This document shows positions 19,388-27,959 of a stretch of 64,000 nucleotides of DNA, piece after piece; the first letter of the stretch is position 1, and the number at the start of each line of letters is the position of its first letter. The stretch is from SAR116 cluster alpha proteobacterium HIMB100 (lineage in GTDB: Bacteria; Pseudomonadota; Alphaproteobacteria; Puniceispirillales; Puniceispirillaceae). The stretch covers positions 748,501-812,500 of the forward strand of contig AFXB01000010.1 in assembly GCA_000238815.2 (NCBI GenBank), written 5' to 3'. Both the position numbers and the translations under genes were made by a program. The notes under the pieces were generated by a model, which was not told the DNA's origin, searched no databases, and worked only from the letters and a program-made list of their open reading frames with translations.

Positions 19388-19888
19388 ATGTTTACAAGCT
19401 CACTGACCACCCCACTTGGCTATATGCGCGCCCGCTCAAGCACAGATGGCCTTTATGCTCTCGACTGGCAGCAAACACCGTTTACAACCCCCGATCTGGA
19501 TAATGATGTTTCACGTGAAACAATTCATCAGCTGCACCTTTATCTACAAGGCAAACTTCAGAGATTTACGCTGCCGCTTGATTTATCGCTACACAGCCAG
19601 GCGTTCTGCAAATGGCTTGAAGTGATGTCGGCCATTCCTTATGGACAGACCATTAGCTATAAAGACTTCGCCAAGAGATGGGGAAATGAAAAGGCCGCAC
19701 GGGCGGCCGGCCAGGCCTGCCAGCGCAATCCTTTGCCGGTTATTCTACCTTGCCACCGGGTTGTCCAATCTAACGGGACATTTGATAATTACAGTGGCGG
19801 GGATAAAACAACTCCTCATGATCCTGAAAATATTAAACGAAAACAGTGGCTTATTTCATTAGAGGCAGAACATCGAAGCGTTATTTAG
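19388..19888 (+). CDS. ogt: Methylated-DNA--protein-cysteine S-methyltransferase
   Basis: A 166-residue suicide repair protein that removes alkyl groups from O6-guanine. The active-site motif is [11 protein letters not shown] with Cys122. The helix-turn-helix region [16 protein letters not shown] and the Arg finger in AARAAGQA are present, and NYSGG closes the active site. It is the only plus-strand gene between parB and ppsR and interrupts the usual mnmE-rho neighbourhood. A parS site lies in its 5' third, encoding VSRET at residues 41-45. Its 3' end overlaps the rho 3' end by four bases. Confidence 0.95.
   Translation: MFTSSLTTPLGYMRARSSTDGLYALDWQQTPFTTPDLDNDVSRETIHQLHLYLQGKLQRFTLPLDLSLHSQAFCKWLEVMSAIPYGQTISYKDFAKRWGNEKAARAAGQACQRNPLPVILPCHRVVQSNGTFDNYSGGDKTTPHDPENIKRKQWLISLEAEHRSVI
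19507..19522. promoter_or_regulatory. parS site 3, inside ogt
   Basis: A third perfect TGTTTCACGTGAAACA, 1.66 kb from site 2 and about 3.3 kb from the candidate origin. It reads as V-S-R-E-T in ogt, the same peptide as in rsmG. Confidence 0.95.
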
Positions 19889-21144
19889 CTGTTCATTTGC
19901 TCAAAGAAATCTGTATTGGTCTTGGAATGCCGCATCTTGTCGGCGAGAAATTCCATAGCATCAACAGGACCCATCTGCATCAATATACGCCGCAGCACCC
20001 ACATCTTTGATAGGGTCTGTTTATCTACCAAAAGTTCTTCTTTGCGTGTTCCGGATTTGGTGACATCAATTGCCGGGAATACCCTCTTGTCAGAAAGTTT
20101 GCGATCCAGAACAACCTCGCTGTTTCCTGTGCCTTTAAATTCTTCAAAGATCACTTCATCCATCCGGGACCCGGTCTCGATAAGCGCTGTTGCAATAATC
20201 GTTAATGATCCGCCCTGTTCAACATTCCTGGCCGCTCCAAAGAATCGCTTTGGCCGTTGCAATGCATTTGCGTCCACACCACCGGTCAACACTTTTCCAG
20301 AAGATGGAACAACAGTGTTGTAAGCCCGTGCCAGACGTGTAATCGAATCAAGCAAAATAACAACGTCTCGTTTATGTTCGACAAGGCGCTTAGCCTTTTC
20401 GATCACCATATCAGTTACCTGCACATGGCGAAGGGCTGGTTCATCAAACGTTGATGAAATCACCTCACCATTTACAGACCGCTGCATGTCGGTCACCTCT
20501 TCAGGCCGTTCATCTATCAGTAATACAATCAAATAAACTTCAGGATGATTAACAGAAATCGCATGAGCAATGCTCTGCAGCATCATGGTTTTACCGGTTC
20601 GCGGTGGCGCTACGATCAGACCACGCTGTCCTTTCCCGATCGGCGAAATCAAATCCATAACACGTGGCGTGTTATCTTTGCGATCGGGGTCAAATGGCAA
20701 TTCCATGGTCAGTTTTTCATCTGGATATAAGGGCGTCAGATTATCAAAATTAATCCGGTGCCGAACCGCTTCAGGGTCTTCAAAATTAATTGATTCAACC
20801 TTCAGCAGAGCGAAATACCGCTCACCATCTTTTGGCGCTCTAATTTCCCCTTCAACTGTATCGCCGGTCCGCAAGCTAAATCGCCTGACCTGGCTGGGCG
20901 AGATATAAATATCATCAGGTCCGGGCAAATAATTTGACTCTGGTGCACGCAGAAAACCGAACCCGTCAGATAACACCTCAAGTACACCTGTTCCGCGGAT
21001 AACAACATCATTTTCAGCAAGCTGTTTCAAAATAGCAAACATCATGTCTTGCGTCCGCAAGGTTGATGCGTTCTCAATTTCAAGCTCTTCAGCGTAAGCC
21101 AATAACTCAGCTGCTGTTTTCGATTTAAGTTCTTGTAGATGCAT
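19885..21144 (-). CDS. rho: Transcription termination factor Rho
   Basis: Rho is the hexameric RNA helicase that ends transcription and enforces polarity. The 419-residue protein starts [20 protein letters not shown] and has the cold-shock-like RNA-binding DGFGFLRAP (residues 60-68). The P-loop [12 protein letters not shown] is near 175-186, followed by [14 protein letters not shown] and the Q/R-loop region with [11 protein letters not shown]. It is transcribed away from the hemJ-hemE side with a 168-bp leader. Its 3' end overlaps ogt tail to tail. Confidence 0.98.
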   Translation of the reverse strand: MHLQELKSKTAAELLAYAEELEIENASTLRTQDMMFAILKQLAENDVVIRGTGVLEVLSDGFGFLRAPESNYLPGPDDIYISPSQVRRFSLRTGDTVEGEIRAPKDGERYFALLKVESINFEDPEAVRHRINFDNLTPLYPDEKLTMELPFDPDRKDNTPRVMDLISPIGKGQRGLIVAPPRTGKTMMLQSIAHAISVNHPEVYLIVLLIDERPEEVTDMQRSVNGEVISSTFDEPALRHVQVTDMVIEKAKRLVEHKRDVVILLDSITRLARAYNTVVPSSGKVLTGGVDANALQRPKRFFGAARNVEQGGSLTIIATALIETGSRMDEVIFEEFKGTGNSEVVLDRKLSDKRVFPAIDVTKSGTRKEELLVDKQTLSKMWVLRRILMQMGPVDAMEFLADKMRHSKTNTDFFEQMNS

Positions 21145-21186
21145 CTTTTTCTACCCTGAAGCAAAGATGTAAGGAAAAACAGTATG

Positions 21187-21205
21187 AGCTCCTTGTGGCG
21201 GAGCT
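21187..21205 (-). repeat. Hairpin in the rho leader
   Basis: AGCTCC and GGAGCT (6 bp, 7-base loop) lie 43 bases upstream of the rho ATG. Nearby is a seven-G tract on the plus strand. Rho genes are often autoregulated through their leaders, but no specific function can be read from this element. Confidence 0.3.
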
Positions 21206-21312
21206 ATGCAGGACAATAAAAAAGGGGGGGTTCAAAATTTTTACCTGCCTACCGCTTCTTCATGCCATAAGCGCACCGGATCTGTCAAATTTACGTAATG
21301 TCAGCTTGGTTC

Positions 21313-21738
21313 TTAAAAAGGTTCAACCACTGCCATGATGACAATGATAATCATCAACAAAGTGGGCCCTTCATTCCAGATTCGATAGGTTTTATGATTT
21401 AACGCCTGATCGGCTTCCAATTTACGACGCATCCGCGCGAACACCATATGACATGCGGTCATTAAAATGACACAGACTAATTTTACCCACATCCACGGCA
21501 TTACAAGTAAGCTGGGATTTTGATGTAACATCCACAGCCCTAGACCCCATGTGATGATCATTGCCGGATTCATAATCGCTTTTAACAAGCGACGTTCCAT
21601 TAATTTAAATGTGTTCGCTCTTACCGAATCTGGTTCAACCATGGCATGATAGACAAATAATCGTGGCAGATACAGCAAACCAGCCATCCATGACATAACC
21701 GCTATTAAATGAAGTGCTTTTAGCCACAAATAATCCAT
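21313..21738 (-). CDS. hemJ: Protoporphyrinogen oxidase HemJ
   Basis: A 141-residue membrane protein of the UPF0093/HemJ family, which oxidises protoporphyrinogen IX to protoporphyrin IX in haem synthesis. It has about four membrane segments and the conserved LWLKALHLIAVMSWMAGLLY followed by LPRLFVYH, plus NEGPTLLMIIIVIMAVVEPF at the end. The conserved His near residue 10 is the likely haem ligand. The start at 21738 gives the usual MDYLWLKALH; a longer frame into hemE adds 15 unrelated residues. It sits 4 bp after hemE. Confidence 0.93.
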   Translation of the reverse strand: MDYLWLKALHLIAVMSWMAGLLYLPRLFVYHAMVEPDSVRANTFKLMERRLLKAIMNPAMIITWGLGLWMLHQNPSLLVMPWMWVKLVCVILMTACHMVFARMRRKLEADQALNHKTYRIWNEGPTLLMIIIVIMAVVEPF

Positions 21739-21742
21739 ACTA

Positions 21743-22768
21743 TTACCGCTTTTTGCGCACCAGTTCGACAACTTGCTGGACATGCTCAGGTGGTGTTTGT
21801 GGCACTACACCATGTCCTAGATTAAAAATATGGGGTCTGTCTGCAAAACAATCCAGTAGACGATTTATTTCATCTTTTAATTGTTGACCGCCTGCAACAA
21901 GGCAAAGGGGATCAAGATTACCTTGCAGAGGAAGATCAGCCCGCAATGTTTTATGTGCCCAAATCGGATCTGTATGTTGATCTAGTGCTATACAAGAAGC
22001 ATTCACCTGTTCCGAATAAGCAATAAGACCTTCGCCAAGCCCTTTTGGAAAACAAATAACAGGCAAATTTATGCCGCGTTTTCTTAACTGCTGGATAATT
22101 TTTTCATGCGGATTGATAATAAGTTTATCCCGCCAACTTGCTGGGACTGCACTGGCCCAACTGTCAAACAGCATTAAAGCATTGGCACCATTATTTGCCT
22201 GAAGGGTTAGAAATTCGATGACTTTCTCAACCAAAATATCGATACAAGCGACAGCTGCATCCGGGTTTGACCAGAGATAAGATTTTGTTGCTGCAAAATC
22301 ACGTGAGCTCCCCCCTTCAAAAAGATAGGTCATTAATGTCCAGGGTGCTCCAGAAAACCCGATTAATGCAGTAGTGTCGGGCAAATTCAGCCGCGTTTTA
22401 TGAACAGCCTCACCAACAGCTTTATATTTATCGGACAGGTCTGTTTGCGCAAAGATTTCAATATCTTTAACAGTATTTAATTTATCTAATACAGGGCCTT
22501 TTCCTGGAATAAAATGAACATTCCTGTTCATTGCCCAGGGAATAAGCAGGATATCTGAAAATATGATTGATGCGTCAAAATTAAAACGTTTAATTGGCTG
22601 CAGTGTCACTTCTGTCGCTTTATCAGGATTAAGACAAAATGAAATAAAGTCTGGTGTTGTTTGTCTGACTTCTCGGTATTCAGGAAGATATCGACCTGCT
22701 TGCCGCATAATCCATATGGGTGGTGGATCATGACGAATACCATTTAAAGTGTCGATAAAGCGCATCAT
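21743..22768 (-). CDS. hemE: Uroporphyrinogen decarboxylase
   Basis: HemE converts uroporphyrinogen III to coproporphyrinogen III. The 341-residue protein contains the signature PPPIWIMRQAGRYLPEYREV near residue 16, FSDILLIPWAMN, GFSGAPWTLMTYLFEGG and the C-terminal FNLGHGVVPQTPPEHV. It is transcribed leftward with hemJ and begins at the edge of the candidate origin gap, the position known for hemE in Caulobacter and Rickettsia. Confidence 0.97.
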   Translation of the reverse strand: MMRFIDTLNGIRHDPPPIWIMRQAGRYLPEYREVRQTTPDFISFCLNPDKATEVTLQPIKRFNFDASIIFSDILLIPWAMNRNVHFIPGKGPVLDKLNTVKDIEIFAQTDLSDKYKAVGEAVHKTRLNLPDTTALIGFSGAPWTLMTYLFEGGSSRDFAATKSYLWSNPDAAVACIDILVEKVIEFLTLQANNGANALMLFDSWASAVPASWRDKLIINPHEKIIQQLRKRGINLPVICFPKGLGEGLIAYSEQVNASCIALDQHTDPIWAHKTLRADLPLQGNLDPLCLVAGGQQLKDEINRLLDCFADRPHIFNLGHGVVPQTPPEHVQQVVELVRKKR

Positions 22769-23142
22769 TATTATCTGTTCAATATTTTATAAATAAGATT
22801 TTGGTGTGGTAGTAGTAGGCAAAATAACATGAATTACAAATAATCCAATTGTTATCCCCAGATTTATGCAGAAAACAAATCCGGGTTGATAGTGCTATCC
22901 AACAGGCTCTGGGAACGAAACATCAAAATGAAATACCATTTTTCCATTTGTTTCCTCAAAGGTGTTATGGGGTTATCCCCAAGGGTACAGTCCAGACAAG
23001 ATTTGTGAATAAAGTGAGCAAATATATCTGTTGCAAGATTTCATCCCCAGAAAACAGGTTTTCAACAGAACATATCGCGGGGTTTGATCACTTTATGAAA
23101 ACAGATGACGTGTTCTCATAAGATTGGTATCTGTTGAACGTT
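22769..23142. other. Candidate chromosomal replication origin (hemE-ppsR gap)
   Basis: At 374 bp this is the longest non-coding stretch in the window apart from the tRNA gap. It contains TTATCCCCA at 22852-22860 and 22973-22981 and TCATCCCCA at 23041-23049, each close to the DnaA box TTATCCACA. A full-consensus TTATTCACA lies on the minus strand at 23004-23012. The left edge (about 22765-22800) is almost pure A/T, as in an unwinding element. The Caulobacter and Rickettsia origins lie between the same two genes. Flanking genes point outward and three parS sites are within 8 kb. No replication data are available; the assignment is inferred. Confidence 0.7.
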
Positions 23143-24000
23143 ATGACTGACACATCTGTTCATATTCATCTTGTTTCTGATTCAACTGGCGAAACTGTTC
23201 ACCAGGTGGCCCGTGCTGCCTTAGCACAATTCCCGGATGTACAAATATCTGAACATATCTGGACGCTGGTGCGCACACCTGCTCATGTCGATACAATATC
23301 AAGCGCATTAAAGCGCAATCCCGGAATTCTTTTATATTCGGTTGTTGATCCTGATATCCGGAATGCGATTGAACGGCTGTGCAAAAGCCAGAATATCCCC
23401 AGCCTGTCTGTACTTGACCCGTTAATGGATATGTTAAGCTCTGTTTTGGGCTACCGCCAAAATTCCCGGCCAGGCAGTCAGCATAAATTGGATAAAGCCT
23501 ATTTTGACAGAATGGCAGCTGTTGAATTTGCTGTTATTCATGATGACGGCCTGAATATGGACAGGCTGAATGAGGCACAAATTTTACTTGTAGGCGTATC
23601 CCGTACATCAAAGACGCCAACATCAATGTATTTGGCTAATCGAGGCTATCGTGTTGCTAATTATGCGCTTGTTCCCAATGTGGCGTTTCCGCTTCATCTT
23701 CTTGACAAAACACCAGATTTATTTATCGTCGGGCTGACAACTGACGCTAAACGGCTGGCCCATGTACGGCGGAACCGTCTTCAGCATATGTCAGACAGCC
23801 AAAATGATACCTACGCCGATTTAGATAATATCAATGATGAGCTGAAAGCAGCGCGTCGCTTGTTTTCCTCACAAAACTGGCCTGTTCTGGACGTGTCCCG
23901 CCGGTCGATTGAAGAAACGGCAGCAGCCATTTTACATCTGTATGTGAACCAGCGTGAGCAAAAGCTCAATGAACAGCAAAATCAGGATGAGCACTCATGA
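23143..24000 (+). CDS. ppsR: Kinase/pyrophosphorylase regulating PEP synthase or PPDK (PPSR family)
   Basis: A 285-residue DUF299 protein. The family reversibly phosphorylates pyruvate phosphate dikinase or PEP synthase using ADP, and reactivates it with phosphate. Signatures are HLVSDSTGETVHQVARA at the N-terminus and the P-loop-like GVSRTSKTPTSMYLA near residue 150, followed by VPNVAFPLHLL. The ATG at 23143 gives the usual start; an in-frame TTG at 23134 is possible. It overlaps maf as ATGA. It is the first gene to the right of the candidate origin. Confidence 0.94.
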   Translation: MTDTSVHIHLVSDSTGETVHQVARAALAQFPDVQISEHIWTLVRTPAHVDTISSALKRNPGILLYSVVDPDIRNAIERLCKSQNIPSLSVLDPLMDMLSSVLGYRQNSRPGSQHKLDKAYFDRMAAVEFAVIHDDGLNMDRLNEAQILLVGVSRTSKTPTSMYLANRGYRVANYALVPNVAFPLHLLDKTPDLFIVGLTTDAKRLAHVRRNRLQHMSDSQNDTYADLDNINDELKAARRLFSSQNWPVLDVSRRSIEETAAAILHLYVNQREQKLNEQQNQDEHS

Positions 24001-24623
24001 GTATCTGGACGCTTTCGGGACAGTCGCTGATATTGGCCTCTGCCAGTCCGATAAGAGCATCTCTTTTAGAATCGGCGAAAATTGCTGTAGAGATTGTTCC
24101 TGCATCTGTTGATGAAGATGCCATAAAGCATGCCGCACTCCAGGACGGTTTCTCTTACGATGAACTTGTGGTTCTTTTGGCTGAACTTAAAGCTGAAGCA
24201 GTCAGTCAGCACCGTCCAGCTTATGTGTTAGGCTGTGATCAAATTCTGGTCTGTGAGAACAAATTGTTCAGCAAACCGCGCACACTTGATGAGGCAAAAT
24301 CGCATGTGACCCGTTTACAAGGCCGGGCACATCAGCTGAAGACAGCTTGTGTTTTATTCCGTGAGGGTAAGCGAATTTGGCATCATCTGTCGACGGCCAG
24401 TTTGACTATGCGTGCTTTATCAGAAGCTGATATCAATGCTTATATGTCCAGTTTTCCTGAAGCTTGCTTGTCGACACCAGGAGCTTATCAGATTGAATCT
24501 GGAGGGGCACATTTATTCACTGATATGTCTGGGGTAGGGTATGATATTCTGGGGCTGCCTTTGATACCCTTATTGGCTCAGCTTCGTGAACTTGGCCTGG
24601 CATTTGGCGAAAAGGTCAGGTGA
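23997..24623 (+). CDS. maf: Maf-family nucleotide pyrophosphatase
   Basis: A 208-residue Maf protein, a house-cleaning enzyme hydrolysing modified or canonical NTPs. It shows LILASASPIRASLL at the N-terminus, PASVDED, LAELKAEAV, GCDQILVCENKLFSKP, and the C-terminal GAYQIESGGAHLFTDMSGVG. The start overlaps the ppsR stop. In many relatives aroE follows maf; here coaE follows after a single base. Confidence 0.95.
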   Translation: MSIWTLSGQSLILASASPIRASLLESAKIAVEIVPASVDEDAIKHAALQDGFSYDELVVLLAELKAEAVSQHRPAYVLGCDQILVCENKLFSKPRTLDEAKSHVTRLQGRAHQLKTACVLFREGKRIWHHLSTASLTMRALSEADINAYMSSFPEACLSTPGAYQIESGGAHLFTDMSGVGYDILGLPLIPLLAQLRELGLAFGEKVR

Positions 24624-24624
24624 T

Positions 24625-25221
24625 ATGCTGATTATTGGGCTTACAGGTTCAATTGCGACAGGAAAGTCAACGGTCGCCGGGATGTTACGTCAGATGCGGT
24701 TTTCAGTTCATGACGCTGACGCCGCTGTACATAATTTGATGGGCCCTCACGGTGTTGCCGTGTCAGCAATTACAGCTGTCTTTGGTGCGGATATCGGCAG
24801 CCCGGCGACAGGCATAAACCGCCAAAAGCTGGGTGAACAGGTATTTACAGACACAGATAAAAAACAGGTGCTGGAAGCCATTATCCATCCACTTGTCCGG
24901 CAGCAAAAAAACCGCTTCATACAACAGGCCCGCCGGCAACGAAAATCAGCGGTGTTTCTTGATGTTCCTTTGTTGTTTGAAACTGGCGGCGATCACGCTT
25001 GTGATTACGTAATAACAGTATGGTCGCCTGATTTTATCCAGAATCAAAGAGCTTTGCGACGTGACGGCATGACGCCAGAAAAACTTCGTGCTATTTTGCA
25101 GGCGCAATACCCACAATCAGAAAAAAAACAACTGTCTGATCTGGTCCTGCCGTCATCCTTAGGGCGTGCTGAGACCAACAGACGATTACGGAAATGGCTG
25201 AAGGCGGTCAATTTACTTTAA
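24625..25221 (+). CDS. coaE: Dephospho-CoA kinase
   Basis: CoaE performs the last step of coenzyme A synthesis. The 198-residue protein has the P-loop MLIIGLTGSIATGKST at residues 1-16, HDADAAVHNL, HPLVRQQKNRF, and LDVPLLFETGGDHACDYVI, which forms the lid and acceptor site. ATG 24625 is chosen because the P-loop starts there; an upstream ATG at 24586 would only extend into maf. Confidence 0.96.
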   Translation: MLIIGLTGSIATGKSTVAGMLRQMRFSVHDADAAVHNLMGPHGVAVSAITAVFGADIGSPATGINRQKLGEQVFTDTDKKQVLEAIIHPLVRQQKNRFIQQARRQRKSAVFLDVPLLFETGGDHACDYVITVWSPDFIQNQRALRRDGMTPEKLRAILQAQYPQSEKKQLSDLVLPSSLGRAETNRRLRKWLKAVNLL

Positions 25222-25241
25222 ACAGGTCGTGAACATATACC

Positions 25242-25949
25242 ATGCGTCATATTGTATTAGATACTGAAACTACAGGCTTATCGGCGAAAGATGGCCACCG
25301 GATCATTGAGATCGGTGCGGTGGAAATGGTGAATTTGTCACTGACCGGACAGTCGTTACATCTTTATATCAATCCTGAACGTGAAATTGACGCTGGTGCA
25401 CAGGAGATACATGGTCTGTCTGCTGAATTTCTGGCAGACAAACCTGTTTTTGCTGATATTTTGTCTGCTTTCACCGATTTTATCGGCGAGGATATATTGG
25501 TGATACATAACGCGCCATTCGACATAGGGTTTTTGAATGCAGAACTCAGCCGCTGTGGTCAGCCGCCATTATCTATGGAACGTGTTGTTGATACATTGCC
25601 TTTGGCCCGTGAAAAATATCCCGGCGCGCAAGCCAGCCTAGATGCCTTGTGCCGTCGTTTTGGTGTGGATAATTCACATCGAGATTTACATGGCGCGTTA
25701 ATTGATGCTGATTTACTGGCGGCTGTTTATGTTGAGCTTCAAGGCGGACGCCAGCCCGGTTTGCAGCTTCATGAGGACACAGCCCCCCCGATAACAGAAG
25801 CGTCTGCAGCTGAAGACACAGATTTGTCAGGATTTATATTGACCAACAAGCCTGTTCGCCCGCCGCGCTCATTCACGCTCCCCGAAGATGAGGCAGCTGA
25901 ACATAAGGCGTTGATTGAGCAAATGGATAACCCAATCTGGCTGCGCTGA
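25242..25949 (+). CDS. dnaQ: DNA polymerase III epsilon subunit (proofreading exonuclease)
   Basis: A 235-residue DEDDh 3'-5' exonuclease. ExoI is VLDTETTG with Asp7 and Glu9, ExoII is VIHNAPFDIGFLNAEL, and ExoIII is HRDLHGALIDADLLA. The C-terminal tail after about residue 180 is less conserved and would bind the polymerase alpha subunit. It ends the ppsR-maf-coaE-dnaQ run and converges on secB. Confidence 0.96.
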   Translation: MRHIVLDTETTGLSAKDGHRIIEIGAVEMVNLSLTGQSLHLYINPEREIDAGAQEIHGLSAEFLADKPVFADILSAFTDFIGEDILVIHNAPFDIGFLNAELSRCGQPPLSMERVVDTLPLAREKYPGAQASLDALCRRFGVDNSHRDLHGALIDADLLAAVYVELQGGRQPGLQLHEDTAPPITEASAAEDTDLSGFILTNKPVRPPRSFTLPEDEAAEHKALIEQMDNPIWLR

Positions 25950-25970
25950 TAAAATCAGAATAGGCGCAGA

Positions 25971-26447
25971 TTAATTGACGGTTGTGCTATCTGTCGGCTT
26001 TGACGCTTTGAGGTTGTTTTTATATAAAGCAACAAAATCAATAGGGTTCAAGTTCAGGGGTAAAAACCCGCCGTCACGTGTCACATCTGACATAATCGCA
26101 CGGGCAAAGGGAAACAACATTCGCGGGCCTTCAACCATCATCAGCGCCTGCAGATTTTCCTCTTCTACCCCTGTGGCTGAAATCAGCCCGCCATAAGCCA
26201 ATTCAGCGACAAATAATGTCTTTTCTTCAGCTTTTGCTGTCGCCATCAATTTCAGCTCAACTTCAAACAGGGTTTCATTAACACGCTGAGCAGTCACATT
26301 CACCCCAATCTGCACATCAGGCTGACCAAGCTGCTGGACAAAACAGTCTGGCGCAGACGGGCTTTCAAATGAAAGATCTTTTACATATTGGGCATGAATA
26401 TTAATGTGCTGAGGCTGCTGTTCAGTTGATTGTGCTTGTTCTGCCAT
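25971..26447 (-). CDS. secB: Protein-export chaperone SecB
   Basis: A 158-residue tetrameric chaperone that keeps preproteins unfolded and hands them to SecA. Family segments are QYVKDLSFESPSAP, TLFVAELAYGGLISATG, and the long conserved block GPRMLFPFARAIMSDVTRDG followed by FLPLNLNPIDFVALY. It has the acidic SecA-contact residues of the family. It is downstream of fxsA on the minus strand, a common alphaproteobacterial arrangement. Confidence 0.97.
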   Translation of the reverse strand: MAEQAQSTEQQPQHINIHAQYVKDLSFESPSAPDCFVQQLGQPDVQIGVNVTAQRVNETLFEVELKLMATAKAEEKTLFVAELAYGGLISATGVEEENLQALMMVEGPRMLFPFARAIMSDVTRDGGFLPLNLNPIDFVALYKNNLKASKPTDSTTVN

Positions 26448-26554
26448 AGATTTGGTCCTGCTGCATAAGGCGATCTTTAATATTGCGGGTGGCTAATGTG
26501 TTCATCTGTAACAGCACCGGTCTTATCGCTCAAGCAATTCCGGACAGCATATCG

Positions 26555-27094
26555 TTATTTTTGGTCAGCGTTTTTTGTCTCATATTGGCCTTCAATGACC
26601 TCACCACCCAAGGTATTTTCTGATGGCCGGGAAGAAGGTTGCGTGTGTGGCCAGCCTTCATCAGCTTTATCTTCTGAAAAGCCAGAGGGACCGCCAGACG
26701 CCGTTGTGAATCTGCTGGCAAAACCTGATGACAAAATATTTATGCTCAGCCGGCTGAGAATGGCCTGGCCGATCAGACTGCGCAAACCGGGTGTGAAACA
26801 AAGCAGACCTGCCATATCAGTAACATAGCCGGGCAATAGCATTAACACTGCACCTAAAATAAGAGAAATGCCGCTGGACAAAGCAGATGTATTCACTTCA
26901 CCCCTGCTGAGATTAGCCTGCCAGCGTCGCAAAATTGAAGCCCCTTGCTGTTTCATCAGGGCCATCCCGATAAATGCTGTGATGAAAATGCCTAAAAAGG
27001 TCACCAGCCCGCCGACCAGATTGCCGACCAAAATGAAAGCTTCGAATTCAATCCAGCCATAAAGCCCGAAAAAAATGAGCATGAGTAGAGGCAT
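26555..27094 (-). CDS. fxsA: FxsA-family membrane protein
   Basis: A 179-residue inner-membrane protein. The N-terminal half has three to four hydrophobic segments with the family motif LILGAVLMLLPGYVTDMAGL and FTPGLRSLIG. The C-terminal 50 residues are polar and probably cytoplasmic. FxsA in E. coli relieves phage T7 exclusion by the F plasmid; its normal role is unknown. It is divergent from the Tim44-like gene. Confidence 0.92.
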   Translation of the reverse strand: MPLLMLIFFGLYGWIEFEAFILVGNLVGGLVTFLGIFITAFIGMALMKQQGASILRRWQANLSRGEVNTSALSSGISLILGAVLMLLPGYVTDMAGLLCFTPGLRSLIGQAILSRLSINILSSGFASRFTTASGGPSGFSEDKADEGWPHTQPSSRPSENTLGGEVIEGQYETKNADQK

Positions 27095-27161
27095 TTTCGG
27101 TCCTTTGCTTGTAACTTGGCCCAGTTGTGATTATGTCTTAAGGTGTATCTGGTACATATAG

Positions 27162-27196
27162 GAACAGATCGTCCAGATGCAAATCTGCGTCTGTTC
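27162..27196. repeat. Nested inverted repeat between fxsA and the Tim44-like gene
   Basis: Outer arms GAACAGA (27162-27168) and TCTGTTC (27190-27196) enclose inner arms CAGAT (27174-27178) and ATCTG (27183-27187) around the loop GCAA, a GNRA-type tetraloop. It is 55 bases upstream of the Tim44-like ATG, so it could be an mRNA leader structure or an operator. Confidence 0.4.
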
Positions 27197-27251
27197 GTTA
27201 TACTGCCAGGTCAGCCGGACTAACCTTTGTTACGAACTTGTGAAGTGAACC

Positions 27252-27905
27252 ATGCCTTTCATTGACATACTCATTTTTGCAGCGATTGCTTTGTTTCTCA
27301 TTTTCCGCCTGCGCTCTATTCTGGGCAACCGTGACGGGTTTGAACAGAAACGGCCAGAGCAATCAGCCTTTGATGCGACTGTTCAGACTGAAAATGACAA
27401 TTCTGCGCCGAAAAAGATTGTGCCGTTACGGGCAAATAATTCTGTGGCGAATGGCGAGGGTCTCGAAGCGGTCAGGCGTGCTGATCTAAGCTTTAAAGAT
27501 GATGATTTCATGCAAGGTGCAGCTGGTGCTTTTTCCCTTATTCTACAGGCGTTCGCAGATGGTGATTTGGCAACATTACGGCGTTTGTTGGCGTTTGAGC
27601 TTTATGAAGAATTTGCAAGCAGCGTTCACACCCGTAATAAAGAGGGTGATCAGCTCGCAATTACAGTTCAGTCCATTGATGATGTGCAACTGATCGACGC
27701 CACAGTGAAAGATTTTATTGCTTCTGTTACGGTTAAATTTGTTAGCCAGCAAAGCCGGGTTGTTACCGATAAGGACGGCCAGGTGATCGACGATGAAGCA
27801 GAAGAAAAGGCCACAATCACAGATATCTGGGTCTTCGAACGTGACACACAGCTGAATGACCCGAACTGGAAGCTGGTTGAAACACAAACTGAGGATGACA
27901 GCTGA
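27252..27905 (+). CDS. Tim44/TimA-domain protein
   Basis: A 217-residue protein with one N-terminal membrane segment (IDILIFAAIALFLIFRLRSI), a charged linker, and a C-terminal Tim44-like domain. Recognisable pieces are FMQGAAGAFSLILQAFADGD, LATLRRLLAFELYEEFASSV and DIWVFERD. Bacterial relatives (TimA) are membrane proteins whose function is not settled; the mitochondrial homologue tethers Hsp70 to the import channel. The usual downstream mltA is missing and smr follows after 54 bp. Confidence 0.9.
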   Translation: MPFIDILIFAAIALFLIFRLRSILGNRDGFEQKRPEQSAFDATVQTENDNSAPKKIVPLRANNSVANGEGLEAVRRADLSFKDDDFMQGAAGAFSLILQAFADGDLATLRRLLAFELYEEFASSVHTRNKEGDQLAITVQSIDDVQLIDATVKDFIASVTVKFVSQQSRVVTDKDGQVIDDEAEEKATITDIWVFERDTQLNDPNWKLVETQTEDDS

Positions 27906-27959
27906 TAAATCTTTAGGACATAGAAAACACCTTCAGATTTGCACTGGCAAACGTGCACC

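Noticed and set aside
22299-22306. TCACGTGA core inside hemE as an origin-proximal parS
   Set aside because: The flanks are AAAA and GCTC; the outer arms of parS are missing.
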